Assembly (NCBI RefSeq): GCF_016902535.1
Contig: NZ_JACSNY010000012.1
Location: 1-64,000 of the forward strand
Reading direction: 5' to 3'
Source of the DNA: Anaerotignum lactatifermentans
GTDB lineage: Bacteria > Bacillota > Clostridia > Lachnospirales > Anaerotignaceae
Length of the DNA stretch: 64,000 bases
The translations under genes and the position numbers were made by a program. Below the pieces are notes generated by a model that did not search any database, was not told the DNA's origin, and saw nothing but the letters and a program-made list of their open reading frames with translations. This document shows positions 8,730-17,797 of the stretch, one piece after another (position 1 is the stretch's first letter; the number at the start of each line of letters is the position of its first letter).

Positions 8730-10847
8730 ATGTATGTTATCAAAAAAGATCAGACCCACGAACCGTGGAATATACAGAAAGTCGTTGTGGCGGTAAACAA
8801 ATCCGCTTATCGCGCTCTGGTGAAATTCACTGATGAGGAACTGGCCTTCCTCTGCCAGTATGTAGAGGAAAAAGCCCAGTCCCTCCAGAAAGAAGGCATC
8901 CCCATCGCGGAGATGCACAATATCGTCGAAAGCGCCCTGGAACAGGTAAAGCCGGAGGTAGCCAAGAGCTATCGGGACTACCGCAACTATAAACAGGACT
9001 TTGTAAAAATGCTGGACGAGGTCTACAAAAAAAGCCAGTCCATCATGTACATCGGCGACAAGGAAAACAGCAATACCGACAGTGCCCTTGTCTCCACCAA
9101 GCGTTCCCTGGTATTCAACCAGCTGAACAAGGAGCTGTACCAGAAATTTTTCATGACCACGGAAGAGCTGCAGGCCTGCCGGGACGGCTATATCTATATC
9201 CATGATATGTCCGCCCGCCGGGATACCATGAACTGCTGCCTTTTCGACGTAAAAGAGGTATTGACCGGCGGCTTTGAAATGGGCAACCTGTGGTACAACG
9301 AGCCAAAAACACTGGAGGTGGCCTTTGACGTTATCGGCGACATCGTCCTTTCCGCCGCCAGCCAGCAGTACGGCGGCTTCACCGTGCCCTCCGTGGACAT
9401 TCTGCTGGAGCCCTTCGCCGAACGCAGCTACGAAAAATTCTACCGCCGCTATATCGACATGGGTCTGACCCCCAAGGCGGCGGACAAAGAAGCCATGGCC
9501 GATATCCTCAACGATTTCGAGCAGGGCTTCCAGGGCTGGGAATATAAATTCAATACCGTTGCTTCCAGCCGCGGGGACTATCCCTTCATCACCATGACCT
9601 TCGGCACCGGCACCGGCAAATTCGCCAAACTGGCCTCCATTACCATGCTGAATGTGCGCCGGAAGGGCCAGGGCAAGAAAAACTGCAAAAAACCCGTTTT
9701 GTTCCCGAAACTGGTATTTTTATATGACGAAAACCTCCATGGAAAGGGCAAGGAACTGGAAGATGTCTTTGAGGCCGGTATCCTCTGCTCCTCCAAGACC
9801 ATGTATCCCGACTGGCTGTCTCTGACCGGCGAGGGCTATGTGGCGGAGATGTATAAAAAATATGGCGCCATCATCAGCCCCATGGGCTGCCGGGCCTTCC
9901 TGTCCCCCTGGTTTGAGCGGGGCGGCATGGAGCCTGCCGACGAACAGGACAAGCCTGTTTATGTGGGCCGTTTCAATATCGGCGCGGTGAGCCTGCACCT
10001 GCCCATGATTTACGCCAAGGCAAAGCAGGAAAGCAAGCCTTTTTATGAAGTTTTGGACTACTATCTGGAGCTGATCCGTCAGCTGCATATCCGTACCTAT
10101 GCCTACCTGGGCGAGATGCGGGCCTCCACTAACCCGCTGGCTTACTGCGAGGGCGGCTTCTACGGCGGCCATCTGGGCATCCATGACAAGATCAAGCCTC
10201 TGCTGAAATCCGCCACGGCCTCCTTCGGCATCACGGCCCTCAACGAACTGCAGGAGCTGCACAACGGCAAATCTCTGGTAGAGGACGGCCAGTTCGCCAT
10301 CGACACCTTGCAGCATATCAACGATAAGATCGCGGAATTCAAAAAAGCCGACGGCAATCTTTACGCCATCTACGGCACACCCGCCGAAAGTCTCTGCGGT
10401 TTGCAGGTGACCCAGTTCCGCAAGAAATACGGCGTAGTGGAAAATGTATCTGACCGCCCGTATGTAAGCAATTCCTTCCACTGCCATGTCACAGAGGATA
10501 TCACACCCATCCAGAAGCAGGATCTGGAAAAACGCTTCTGGGATCTGGCAAACGGCGGGAAGATTCAGTATGTAAAATACCCCATCGACTACAATCTGGA
10601 CGCCATCCGCACACTGGTGCGCCGGGCCATGAAGATGGGCTTCTATGAAGGCGTCAACCTTTCTCTGGCCTACTGCGATGACTGCGGCCATCAGGAACTG
10701 GAAATGGACGTATGCCCCAAATGCGGCAGCAGGAACCTGACAAAGATCGACCGTATGAACGGCTATCTGTCCTACTCCCGTGTCAAAGGCGATACCCGCC
10801 TGAACGAGGCAAAAATGGCGGAAATCGCGGAAAGGAAGAGTATGTAA
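8730..10847 (+). CDS. nrdD: Anaerobic ribonucleoside-triphosphate reductase
   Basis: Class III glycyl-radical reductase of 705 residues that makes deoxynucleotides from NTPs using formate as reductant. An ATP-cone (about residues 1-90) gives allosteric control. The catalytic barrel follows, with the conserved DMSARRDTMNCCLFD segment. Near the end are a zinc site (CDDCGHQ and CPKCGS) and the glycyl-radical loop RMNGYLSYSR, where Gly carries the radical. Family enzymes more often show RVxGYL, so the Asn before Gly is slightly unusual. It lies four bases ahead of its activase nrdG. Confidence 0.97.
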   Translation: MYVIKKDQTHEPWNIQKVVVAVNKSAYRALVKFTDEELAFLCQYVEEKAQSLQKEGIPIAEMHNIVESALEQVKPEVAKSYRDYRNYKQDFVKMLDEVYKKSQSIMYIGDKENSNTDSALVSTKRSLVFNQLNKELYQKFFMTTEELQACRDGYIYIHDMSARRDTMNCCLFDVKEVLTGGFEMGNLWYNEPKTLEVAFDVIGDIVLSAASQQYGGFTVPSVDILLEPFAERSYEKFYRRYIDMGLTPKAADKEAMADILNDFEQGFQGWEYKFNTVASSRGDYPFITMTFGTGTGKFAKLASITMLNVRRKGQGKKNCKKPVLFPKLVFLYDENLHGKGKELEDVFEAGILCSSKTMYPDWLSLTGEGYVAEMYKKYGAIISPMGCRAFLSPWFERGGMEPADEQDKPVYVGRFNIGAVSLHLPMIYAKAKQESKPFYEVLDYYLELIRQLHIRTYAYLGEMRASTNPLAYCEGGFYGGHLGIHDKIKPLLKSATASFGITALNELQELHNGKSLVEDGQFAIDTLQHINDKIAEFKKADGNLYAIYGTPAESLCGLQVTQFRKKYGVVENVSDRPYVSNSFHCHVTEDITPIQKQDLEKRFWDLANGGKIQYVKYPIDYNLDAIRTLVRRAMKMGFYEGVNLSLAYCDDCGHQELEMDVCPKCGSRNLTKIDRMNGYLSYSRVKGDTRLNEAKMAEIAERKSM

Positions 10848-10850
10848 GCC

Positions 10851-11345
10851 ATGCGGTATCATAATATTACGAAAGACGATATGTTAAATGGCGAGGGCCT
10901 GCGGGTGGTATTATGGGTAGCGGGCTGCGCCCACGGCTGCAAAAACTGCCAGAACCCCATCACCTGGGACCCGGAGGGCGGCCTGCCCTTCGATGAGGCC
11001 GCCAAGGAAGAGCTTTTCGCCGAATTACAAAAAGATTATATCAGCGGCGTTACTTTGAGCGGCGGCGACCCCTTATATCCGGGCAATCGGAAAGATATGA
11101 CAGCGCTGGCAAAAGAAATCAGGGAAACCTTCCCCGACAAAAAAACATGGCTGTATACCGGCTATCTCTGGGAGGAAGTCAGCGCCCTGCCCATTATGAA
11201 ATACATCGACGTTTTGATCGACGGGCGTTTTATTGAGGACCTGAAAGACCCCCAGCTCCACTGGAAGGGCAGCTTCAACCAGCGGATCGTAGACGTACAG
11301 AAATCCCTGGAAAAAGGCACCATGTATCTCTACCCCGCCGAATAA
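10851..11345 (+). CDS. nrdG: Anaerobic ribonucleotide reductase activating protein
   Basis: Radical SAM activase of 164 residues. The cluster-binding motif is CAHGCKNC (Cys-x3-Cys-x2-Cys, about residues 26-33) and the SAM-contacting GGDPLYP follows. It generates the glycyl radical on NrdD. Spacing to nrdD is four bases, so the two are translationally linked and share the putative NrdR-controlled promoter. Length and motif order are normal. Confidence 0.96.
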   Translation: MRYHNITKDDMLNGEGLRVVLWVAGCAHGCKNCQNPITWDPEGGLPFDEAAKEELFAELQKDYISGVTLSGGDPLYPGNRKDMTALAKEIRETFPDKKTWLYTGYLWEEVSALPIMKYIDVLIDGRFIEDLKDPQLHWKGSFNQRIVDVQKSLEKGTMYLYPAE

Positions 11346-11365
11346 TAAAGAAAGGAATCGAAACC

Positions 11366-11800
11366 ATGGTTTCTATCAAAATCAAATATCTCAGCGACAA
11401 AATCGAAAAGCTCCGCTATATCGACGGAAAATCCGACTGGATCGACCTGCGGGCGGCCCAGCGCGTGGAATTGAAGGCGGGAGAGTTCCGCCTGATCCCT
11501 TTGGGCGTGGCCATGGAGCTGCCCCAGGGCTATGAGGCTCATATTGTGCCCCGCAGTTCCACCTACAAAAACTTCGGCGTCATCCAGACCAATCACTGCG
11601 GCATCGTGGACGAAAGCTACTGCGGCGACAACGACCAGTGGTTCTTCCCGGCTCTGGCTATGCGGGACACGGTCATCGACGTCAACGACCGTATCTGTCA
11701 GTTCCGTATCTTCGAGCACCAGCCCGCCATTTCCTTCACGGAGGCGGAAACCCTGGGCAACGATGATCGGGGCGGCATCGGCTCCACAGGGAAAAATTAA
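11366..11800 (+). CDS. dut: dUTP diphosphatase
   Basis: Trimeric dUTPase-type protein of 144 residues that converts dUTP to dUMP. The five conserved motifs are recognisable: [13 protein letters not shown], the [11 protein letters not shown] motif, the [15 protein letters not shown] motif with the catalytic Asp, a DRICQFRI motif and a Gly-rich C-terminal [12 protein letters not shown] that closes the site. It starts 20 bases after nrdG with AAAGGAA upstream, so it probably belongs to the nrdDG transcript and keeps uracil out of DNA as nucleotides are made. Confidence 0.95.
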   Translation: MVSIKIKYLSDKIEKLRYIDGKSDWIDLRAAQRVELKAGEFRLIPLGVAMELPQGYEAHIVPRSSTYKNFGVIQTNHCGIVDESYCGDNDQWFFPALAMRDTVIDVNDRICQFRIFEHQPAISFTEAETLGNDDRGGIGSTGKN

Positions 11801-11842
11801 CCACCAAAATATGTTTTAGTCACGGATTAGGAGAAAACGCAT

Positions 11843-12451
11843 ATGAACGATATCTATTCCGCTGAATTGCTAAGCTTAGGGAGCACACTGGCAGATCTGG
11901 CTGTCAAAGGCACAGCGACTGCCGTTTCCAGCAAAATACGGGCAATCAAAGAAGAAAAAAATGTTGAAAAAATTCGTAATACCTATGACGAAATCATCAA
12001 CGAACTGCTGAATGAACGAGAAGAAGCCGTTCGTATTGCGCAGGTTTACAAATCAGAATTGGAAAAGGTGAACATCAGTGACGAGGATATCCAGCACCTG
12101 CATAGTACGGTATCGCGTATTATAGAAATCATCAAGAAATCGCAAATCGCTGCCGCGGAACAAATCAGCGAAGAAGCCGTACAGAATGTCAAAAATCAAG
12201 TGGAGTCCTATGAACAGATTAAGGAGCTCATCAGTGTTGACACACTGAAAACCATGCAGCTTATCGGATTTAATTACAAAGCCGCTATCGGTGAACCCTT
12301 AACGCTGATGCTGAAAAACTTTATTCTGTCAAAGGTAAAAGAACCCGACTCCTTAAAGGCCTTTGAACGGCTTATTACACCAGAAATGGTAGAAATTCTA
12401 AAAGATGACACCGCCTACGAAAACTTTAAACATATCACAAAAATAAAGTAA
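11843..12451 (+). CDS. Hypothetical helical protein
   Basis: Protein of 202 residues that I do not recognise. It is predicted almost entirely helical, with heptad-like stretches at about residues 30-75 and 80-130, no signal peptide and no clear membrane helix. The gene is visibly richer in A and T (AAA, GAA, ATT codons) than the neighbouring GC-rich genes, which suggests acquisition from elsewhere. GGAGAAAACGCAT precedes the ATG, and a 42-base gap separates it from dut. A hairpin repeat follows it. Possible roles include a phage-derived or defence-associated component, but nothing in the sequence decides this. Confidence 0.7.
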   Translation: MNDIYSAELLSLGSTLADLAVKGTATAVSSKIRAIKEEKNVEKIRNTYDEIINELLNEREEAVRIAQVYKSELEKVNISDEDIQHLHSTVSRIIEIIKKSQIAAAEQISEEAVQNVKNQVESYEQIKELISVDTLKTMQLIGFNYKAAIGEPLTLMLKNFILSKVKEPDSLKAFERLITPEMVEILKDDTAYENFKHITKIK

Positions 12452-12492
12452 AAGCAGCGTTTGATAAAAAAACAATCCCAGTAAAAATGATT

Positions 12493-12538
12493 ATGGCCGG
12501 AATCTCCTGCACCGCAAGGATTCCAGCCATATTCTTTC
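12493..12538 (+). repeat. Dispersed hairpin repeat, copy C
   Basis: The arms ATGGCCGGAATC and GGATTCCAGCCAT have a loop of about 14 bases and are followed by a T-rich tail. It probably terminates the gene ending at 12451. The core resembles the copies at 5712, 50611 and 56064. Confidence 0.65.
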
Positions 12539-12572
12539 TTTTAAGGAATATACCAATACTGTTTTTACACAG

Positions 12573-12612
12573 AAAAAGCGCGGAACCTTTTTACAAAGGA
12601 TTCCGCGCTTTT
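12573..12612 (-). terminator. Terminator after metQ (bidirectional)
   Basis: AAAAGCGCGGAACC pairs with GGATTCCGCGCTTTT across TTTTTACAAA with one bulged position. On the reverse strand it lies just past metQ; it can also stop forward transcripts. Confidence 0.8.
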
Positions 12613-12646
12613 GTTCATAGGGGATCAATCCCCAATTATAGTTTTC

Positions 12647-13498
12647 TTATTCTGCTACTGTGAATACAGGAGCCACAGCGCCTTCAAATGTATTGTTGAT
12701 GAAATCAGCAATATCCTGAGAGTTCAGAACTTCCATCAGCGCTACCAGTTCCGGTCTTGTTTCATCGCCGTTTCTTACAGCCACGATGTTTTCGTATGTT
12801 TCTGCTGCCAGAGAGTCAGCTTCTTCTTTTGCCAGAGCGTCAGCGATGCTCAGGCCGTTGCTCATTGCGTAGTTGCCGTTGATAACAGCGATATCCAGAG
12901 AACCCAGAGACAGAGGCAGCTGCGCAGCTTCCATTTCTACGATTTCCAGGTTATGAGGGTTTTCTTCAATATCCAGCTTTGTTGCGGAAACGCCTGTGCC
13001 TTCCTTCAGTGTAATCAGGCCGTTTGCTTCCAGTAGCAGCAGTGCTCTTGCTTCGTTGGTGCCGTCGTTGGGAACGCCTACTTTCGCGCCGTCGGGCAGA
13101 GCGGCCAGATCGGAAGATGTGCCTGCGAAGATTGCCATGGGTTCATAATGAACTGCGCCCAGAGCGATCAGGTCTGTGCCGTTGTCCGCGTTGAACTGAT
13201 CCAGGTAAGGCTGATGCTGGAAGTAGTTTGCGTCCAGATCGCCAGTATCCAGTGCCAGGTTAGGCTGTACATAGTCGTTAAATTCCACAACTTCCAGTGT
13301 GATGCCCTGTTCTGCCAGCAGAGGCTGTGCAGCGTACAGGATTTCTGCGTGAGGGGAAGGAGAAGCGCCTACTTTAATGGTGGTGCCTTCCGCTGTTGTT
13401 TCTGTGCCGTTTGTGTCCTCATCTGTGGTTGTGCTGCCGCAGCCTACCGCGCCAAATGCCAGTGTTGCCGCCAGCAGAATACCGAAAAACTTTTTCAT
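12647..13498 (-). CDS. metQ: Methionine ABC transporter substrate-binding lipoprotein
   Basis: NlpA/MetQ-family lipoprotein of 283 residues. A signal peptide with lipobox AFGAVGC gives a lipidated Cys at about residue 20, followed by a Thr-rich linker and the binding domain (VGASPSPHAEIL, NDYVQPNLALDTGDLDANYFQ, GVPNDGTNEARALLLL). It captures methionine outside the membrane and delivers it to MetNI. It is last in a reverse-strand metN-metI-metQ operon with a T-box leader, which supports methionine as substrate. Confidence 0.95.
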   Translation of the reverse strand: MKKFFGILLAATLAFGAVGCGSTTTDEDTNGTETTAEGTTIKVGASPSPHAEILYAAQPLLAEQGITLEVVEFNDYVQPNLALDTGDLDANYFQHQPYLDQFNADNGTDLIALGAVHYEPMAIFAGTSSDLAALPDGAKVGVPNDGTNEARALLLLEANGLITLKEGTGVSATKLDIEENPHNLEIVEMEAAQLPLSLGSLDIAVINGNYAMSNGLSIADALAKEEADSLAAETYENIVAVRNGDETRPELVALMEVLNSQDIADFINNTFEGAVAPVFTVAE

Positions 13499-13564
13499 AA
13501 TACAATTCCTCCTTAAAATTTTTAAATGATTTTCCTTTTCTTATTTATGTAATCTCTTTCGAGT

Positions 13565-14224
13565 TTACAGACGTTTGTCAGAGCCTCTGGAGATGCGCAT
13601 GCCCACTTCCTGCAGAACCTGCACAATCACTACCAGCAGCACAACCATTACCAGCATCACATCACGCTGACTGCGGTAATAGCCATAGTTGATGGCAACA
13701 GCGCCCAAGCCGCCGCCGCCGCAGAAGCCTGCCATTGCGGAGTAGCCCAGGATCGTTGTCATGGCAATGGCGCTGCCTACCAGCAAAGAGGGCTTTGCCT
13801 CCGGCAGAAGTACCTTTGTCATGATTTCAAAGGGGGAAGCGCCCATGGACTGCGCCGCTTCCACAACACCTCTGTCCACTTCCTTCAGAGAGGATTCCAC
13901 CAGTCTGGCGATAAAAGGCGCTGCCGCTACCACCAGTACCACAACTGTGGCCTTTGCCCCGATCACGGTGCCGACGATGGCCTGTGTAAAGGGCATCATG
14001 GCAACCAGCAGGATCAGGAAGGGAATGGAACGCAGAATATTGATGATAATGCCTAAAATCTGATTGAACAAAGGCGCCGGCGCGATGCCGTCCTTGTCTG
14101 TGGCTACCAGGATCAGCCCCAGCGGCAGCCCGATCACATAGGCAAATAATGAGGAAATCACTGTCATATAAATACTCTCCCAGAAGGCCACGCCCACCAG
14201 AGAGATCATATCTGAATTAAACAT
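13565..14224 (-). CDS. metI: Methionine ABC transporter permease
   Basis: Permease of 219 residues with five or six membrane helices and the EAA loop (VVEAAQSMGASPFEI) that contacts the ATPase. It forms the membrane channel of the MetNIQ importer. Its start overlaps the metN stop by eight bases, showing translational coupling. Length is normal for the family. Confidence 0.95.
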   Translation of the reverse strand: MFNSDMISLVGVAFWESIYMTVISSLFAYVIGLPLGLILVATDKDGIAPAPLFNQILGIIINILRSIPFLILLVAMMPFTQAIVGTVIGAKATVVVLVVAAAPFIARLVESSLKEVDRGVVEAAQSMGASPFEIMTKVLLPEAKPSLLVGSAIAMTTILGYSAMAGFCGGGGLGAVAINYGYYRSQRDVMLVMVVLLVVIVQVLQEVGMRISRGSDKRL

Positions 14225-15236
14225 AGTCTACCTCCTCTACTTCTACGCCTCTGTCTGTGAGATACTTAATCATTTTCTCACGCAGTTCTTTTTCCTCCGG
14301 GAACTGCAAAATCATCTGGCCAAACACCTGCTGGTCGATGTTTCTGGTATTGCCGGAAAGGATATTTACCACACCGTTGCAGTCGATCATCATGCGGCCC
14401 AGAACAGGCTCATTGGAAATACCGCCCTCAAATACCACACGGTAGCAGTAAGGCAGTTCGCCCACATAGGCCTCTCTTTTGGCCCCTTCGTGGAACACCA
14501 GCTCCTGGCCGATCTTTGTTCTGGGGTTACGGAAAATATTTTCCACACTGCCCATTTCGGCGATCTTGCCTTCGCTGATGATGGCAACGCGGTTACAGAT
14601 TTCCTGAATGACCTTCATCTCATGGGTAATGACCACAATGGTGATGCCCAGGCGTTTATTGATGTCTTTCAAAAGCTCCAGCACCCCTGCCGTAGTATTG
14701 GGGTCCAGTGCGCTGGTGGCCTCATCGCAGAGCAGGATCTTCGGGTCTGTCGCCAGCGCTCTGGCGATCGCCACTCTCTGCTTCTGGCCGCCGGACAACT
14801 GGGAAGGGTACGACTCTGTTCTGTCTCCCAGACCTACCAGCTCCAGCAGTTCTTTGGCTCTTTTTCTGGCATCGGCTTTTTTCACACCGGCAATCTCCAT
14901 AGGGAAGCATACATTTTCCAGCGCCGTTCTCTGCATCAGCAGATGGAACTGCTGGAAGATCATGCCCATGGACCGGCGGGCCTGCCGCAGATCCTTTTCC
15001 GACAGACAGGTCAGTTCCTGACCGTCCAGATATACCTGGCCTTCTGTGGGCCGTTCCAACAGGTTGATACAGCGCACCAGCGTACTTTTTCCGGCGCCGC
15101 TCAAACCGATGATCCCAAAGATCTCTCCTTTTTCGATGTCCAGATCAATGCCGTGCAGCACTTCCAGACTTCCCTTCTTCTGGGGAAAGGATTTTTTGAT
15201 CCCCGTCAGGCGAATCATGATCTCCTTTTCTTCCAT
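14217..15236 (-). CDS. metN: Methionine ABC transporter ATP-binding protein
   Basis: ATPase of 339 residues. Walker A is GLSGAGKST, the signature is LSGGQKQRVAIARAL, and Walker B is LLCDEATSALD. The C-terminal part (about 265-339) fits the NIL/ACT-like domain that senses intracellular methionine and slows transport. It is first in the operon, directly after a T-box leader with a candidate Met specifier, so transcription should respond to uncharged tRNA-Met. Confidence 0.96.
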   Translation of the reverse strand: MEEKEIMIRLTGIKKSFPQKKGSLEVLHGIDLDIEKGEIFGIIGLSGAGKSTLVRCINLLERPTEGQVYLDGQELTCLSEKDLRQARRSMGMIFQQFHLLMQRTALENVCFPMEIAGVKKADARKRAKELLELVGLGDRTESYPSQLSGGQKQRVAIARALATDPKILLCDEATSALDPNTTAGVLELLKDINKRLGITIVVITHEMKVIQEICNRVAIISEGKIAEMGSVENIFRNPRTKIGQELVFHEGAKREAYVGELPYCYRVVFEGGISNEPVLGRMMIDCNGVVNILSGNTRNIDQQVFGQMILQFPEEKELREKMIKYLTDRGVEVEEVDYV

Positions 15237-15261
15237 GATGTTCTCTCCTTCTTTCTAACTT

Positions 15262-15562
15262 CCATAAAAAAAGCTCTCTCCCATTGGTATTGCTACCAAA
15301 GGGACGAGAGCATAGCTTCGTGTTACCACCCTAATTCATCATTACCTCACGATAATGACCTTATCCGGTACGGGCAAAACTGCCGATATCGTAGCGCTGT
15401 CACGGGCGCCCCCGTCGCAGCCTAAAGGATTCTCCTCTCGGTGCGCGGCTCCAAGACCATCTTCCGCCTTTGCTGTATTTCCTCCTTCTCAGCTACCGGA
15501 GGTTCTCTGTAAAATCTTTCAAGACGTACTCTTCTTTTCACTGCCTTTGTCTCTTTCGATTA
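15262..15562 (-). promoter_or_regulatory. T-box leader of metNIQ (candidate Met specifier)
   Basis: The reverse strand contains the T-box bulge sequence AGGGTGGTAACACG (15319-15332) that pairs with the tRNA acceptor end. A strong terminator follows (arms GCTCTCGTCCC/GGGAGAGAGC, then seven Ts, 15265-15311). Further upstream are a stem I region with an AGAGA-like motif and a candidate specifier ATG at 15458-15460 in the context GAAG-ATG-GTCTT. The alaS T-box in this window has GAA-GCA-GTCTT at the same place. Methionine uptake genes are often under SAM riboswitches; here a T-box is used. Confidence 0.88.
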
Positions 15563-15568
15563 GTCTAA

Positions 15569-15596
15569 ATTATACCGTGTTATTTTTCTTTGTCAA
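15569..15596 (-). promoter_or_regulatory. Sigma-A promoter of metNIQ
   Basis: TTGACA (15591-15596), a 16-base spacer, and TATAAT (15569-15574) lie on the reverse strand just upstream of the T-box leader. Both hexamers match the consensus exactly. Confidence 0.9.
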
Positions 15597-15767
15597 CCGC
15601 TTTTTTATTTTTTCCTTCCATGTACCACCAAAAAACCACTTAAAAGAGCCACTGTCCCTCTTTCCTTTCTGGTTCCTTCCACCACAGAGATGTGACACAA
15701 AGTGTCCCACATTATCCAATTTCCATAAAATAGCGGTTTATTTCCAAAAAAAGCTGTACGTTTTTCA

Positions 15768-16808
15768 TCATTCTGTCTGTGTATCGCCGCTTTCTGCCGC
15801 CAGTTCTTCCTCTGTTTTGCCATAATCGGAGAAGGGCACGTCCTCATATATGAACTGATGGAGCATATCCGCCGCCTGTTCGATGTCGTAGATATAGTAC
15901 CAGACCGCGCTGATGGTCTCCCCATGGCTTTCGATATAGTCGTTGGGGAAGGCGTCCATGGTCAGGGAAAGACCGGGATTCGCCCCTACACTGGCCAGAG
16001 AAAGAATCTCCTGATTGGTCAGGGAAGTCTCCACCATCGGCGACAGATCCTTAATCAAAGAAGGATACTCCAGAGGAGAAATGGTCTTTGCCTTTTCAAA
16101 AAGGCACTGGAGCACTGTCCGCTGTCTCTGGGTACGCACATCATCGCTGTCGATCTTACGTATTCTGGAATAGCTTACGGCCTGAGGCCCGTTCAGATGT
16201 ACCAGCCCCGTTTCCGTTACCGGTTCGCCTTCCAGCAGATAGGCGTTGATCTGCTGGCGTTCCTTTTCGGTAATCTCAATGTCCACACCGCCCATACGGT
16301 CGATGACGTCGGCCATGGTATCAAAATTTACCGCCACAAAGTCGGTAATATCCAGATGGAAATTTTCATTCAGGGTACGGATGGCCAGTTCCGGTCCGCC
16401 GTAGGAATAGGCGTGGTTCAGCTTTGTTTTCCCATGGCCGTTGACGGAAACATAGGTATCTCTGGCAATAGAAACCAACTTGATCTGCCCTGTTTTCCCA
16501 TTGACGGAGACCACCATAATGGAATCCGACAATCCTACATAGCTGTCATCTCTGGAGGAAACGCCGTATAAGGCGATATTGGTGATCTTTCCATTCCCCG
16601 CCAGATCCTCATTGACCGCCAGCTGGCTTTCGTCCACATCTGTGCGCTTGATGCCGCTGAGCATATCGGCGAAAATGGCGTAAGCCCCTGCCAGCAGTGC
16701 CAGCAGAATAGCCAGTGTAATCAGCAGTGTTTTAAAATATAACCCTTTCAGGGTGCGTTTTTTCTTTTTTCCTGTTTGTTTTCTTTTCAAGGTCAGCTTC
16801 CTTTCCAT
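15768..16808 (-). CDS. LytR-CpsA-Psr (LCP) family cell-wall ligase
   Basis: Membrane-anchored protein of about 346 residues: basic cytoplasmic N-terminus (KQTGKKKKR), one helix (about 24-45) and an extracellular LCP domain. The domain has the LCP pattern of acidic and Arg residues (SDSIMVVSVN, LVSIARDTYV, KLNHAYSYGG, and a later YSRIRKIDSDDVRTQRQR). LCP enzymes attach wall polymers to peptidoglycan. The frame is open to ATG 16829, but a TATAAT at 16832-16837 would place transcription start below that codon, so ATG 16808 is preferred. It stands alone between thiD and metN. Confidence 0.9.
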   Translation of the reverse strand: MERKLTLKRKQTGKKKKRTLKGLYFKTLLITLAILLALLAGAYAIFADMLSGIKRTDVDESQLAVNEDLAGNGKITNIALYGVSSRDDSYVGLSDSIMVVSVNGKTGQIKLVSIARDTYVSVNGHGKTKLNHAYSYGGPELAIRTLNENFHLDITDFVAVNFDTMADVIDRMGGVDIEITEKERQQINAYLLEGEPVTETGLVHLNGPQAVSYSRIRKIDSDDVRTQRQRTVLQCLFEKAKTISPLEYPSLIKDLSPMVETSLTNQEILSLASVGANPGLSLTMDAFPNDYIESHGETISAVWYYIYDIEQAADMLHQFIYEDVPFSDYGKTEEELAAESGDTQTE

Positions 16809-16902
16809 GACGAATCTTGTCGAATACATTCATTATACCCTGCCCTTTTTCCAAAAAACAATAACGAAAATCTTAATTCCGTCCACTCCAGAATTTTCCG
16901 CG

Positions 16903-16943
16903 TAAAAAAGCCCCGGTGGTTTCTGCCGAAAACACCGGAGCTT
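16903..16943 (-). terminator. Rho-independent terminator after thiD
   Basis: Stem AAAGCTCCGGTG/CACCGGGGCTTT on the reverse strand with six Ts after it, 17 bases past thiD. Confidence 0.85.
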
Positions 16944-16959
16944 TCCTGATTTCGTCTGT

Positions 16960-17775
16960 TTAATCCTTGATCTCGTCCCAGATGCCCGCTTTGGTATAAA
17001 GCTCATAAAAATGATTGGTAGGGCCGACGCCCTTGCCGATATCCAAAGCGTGGGCAATGGCCGTGGTGATGTATTCCTTGGCGGTACGCACCGCTTCCTC
17101 TACGGTCTTGCCCTTTGCCAGATTAGCGGCAATGCAGGAAGAAAGAGTACAGCCTGTGCCGTGGGTATTCTTTGTCTGGATACGGTCGGACTGGAGGGTC
17201 ACGATCTTCTCCCCGTCAAAAAGCAGGTCCGTGGCGTCATTTTCCAGATGACCGCCTTTGATGAGCACATTTTTGGCGCCCATTTCATAAATCATTCTGG
17301 CCGCCTGCTCCATGGAAGCCAGATCGTTGATTTTCATGCCGGTAATGACTTCCGCCTCCGGCAGGTTCGGCGTAATGACATAGGCCAGAGGAATCAGTCT
17401 GGAGATCAGCGCCTCCTTGGCCTCGGGCTGCATCAGGTCAAATCCGCTTTTGGAAATCATAACCGGGTCCAGCACAATATTCTTCGGCTGATACTGTTCC
17501 AGCTTGTCAGCGATGGCATGGATGGTGGCGATCTGGGATACCATGCCGATCTTTACGGCGCTGACTTCAATATCCGTAAAAATGGCGTCGATCTGCCCCT
17601 GAATGATTTCCGGGTCAATATCCTGACAGCCAAAAACGCCCTGTGTATTCTGTACCGTTACGGCTGTAATGACACTCATGCCGTAAGTACCCTGTGCGGA
17701 AAATGTTTTCAAGTCGGCCTGTATGCCTGCGCCGCCGCAGGTATCCGAACCGGCAATGGTCAAAACGTGTTTCAT
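16960..17775 (-). CDS. thiD: Hydroxymethylpyrimidine/phosphomethylpyrimidine kinase
   Basis: Ribokinase-fold kinase of 271 residues that phosphorylates HMP and HMP-P for thiamine synthesis. The N-terminus LTIAGSDTCGGAGIQADLKTF, the VLDPVMISKSG segment and the C-terminal NTHGTGCTLSS anion hole with catalytic region are typical of ThiD. Related pyridoxal kinases exist, but the upstream TPP riboswitch and thiW settle the pathway. It lies 22 bases after thiW. Confidence 0.95.
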   Translation of the reverse strand: MKHVLTIAGSDTCGGAGIQADLKTFSAQGTYGMSVITAVTVQNTQGVFGCQDIDPEIIQGQIDAIFTDIEVSAVKIGMVSQIATIHAIADKLEQYQPKNIVLDPVMISKSGFDLMQPEAKEALISRLIPLAYVITPNLPEAEVITGMKINDLASMEQAARMIYEMGAKNVLIKGGHLENDATDLLFDGEKIVTLQSDRIQTKNTHGTGCTLSSCIAANLAKGKTVEEAVRTAKEYITTAIAHALDIGKGVGPTNHFYELYTKAGIWDEIKD

Positions 17776-17797
17776 GCTTCCATCCTCCTGTTTCTAT

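Noticed and set aside
15690-15716. Dyad GATGTGACAC...GTGTCCCACATT as an operator of metNIQ
   Set aside because: Arms are unequal with inserted bases and it lies about 100 bases upstream of the promoter; insufficient support.
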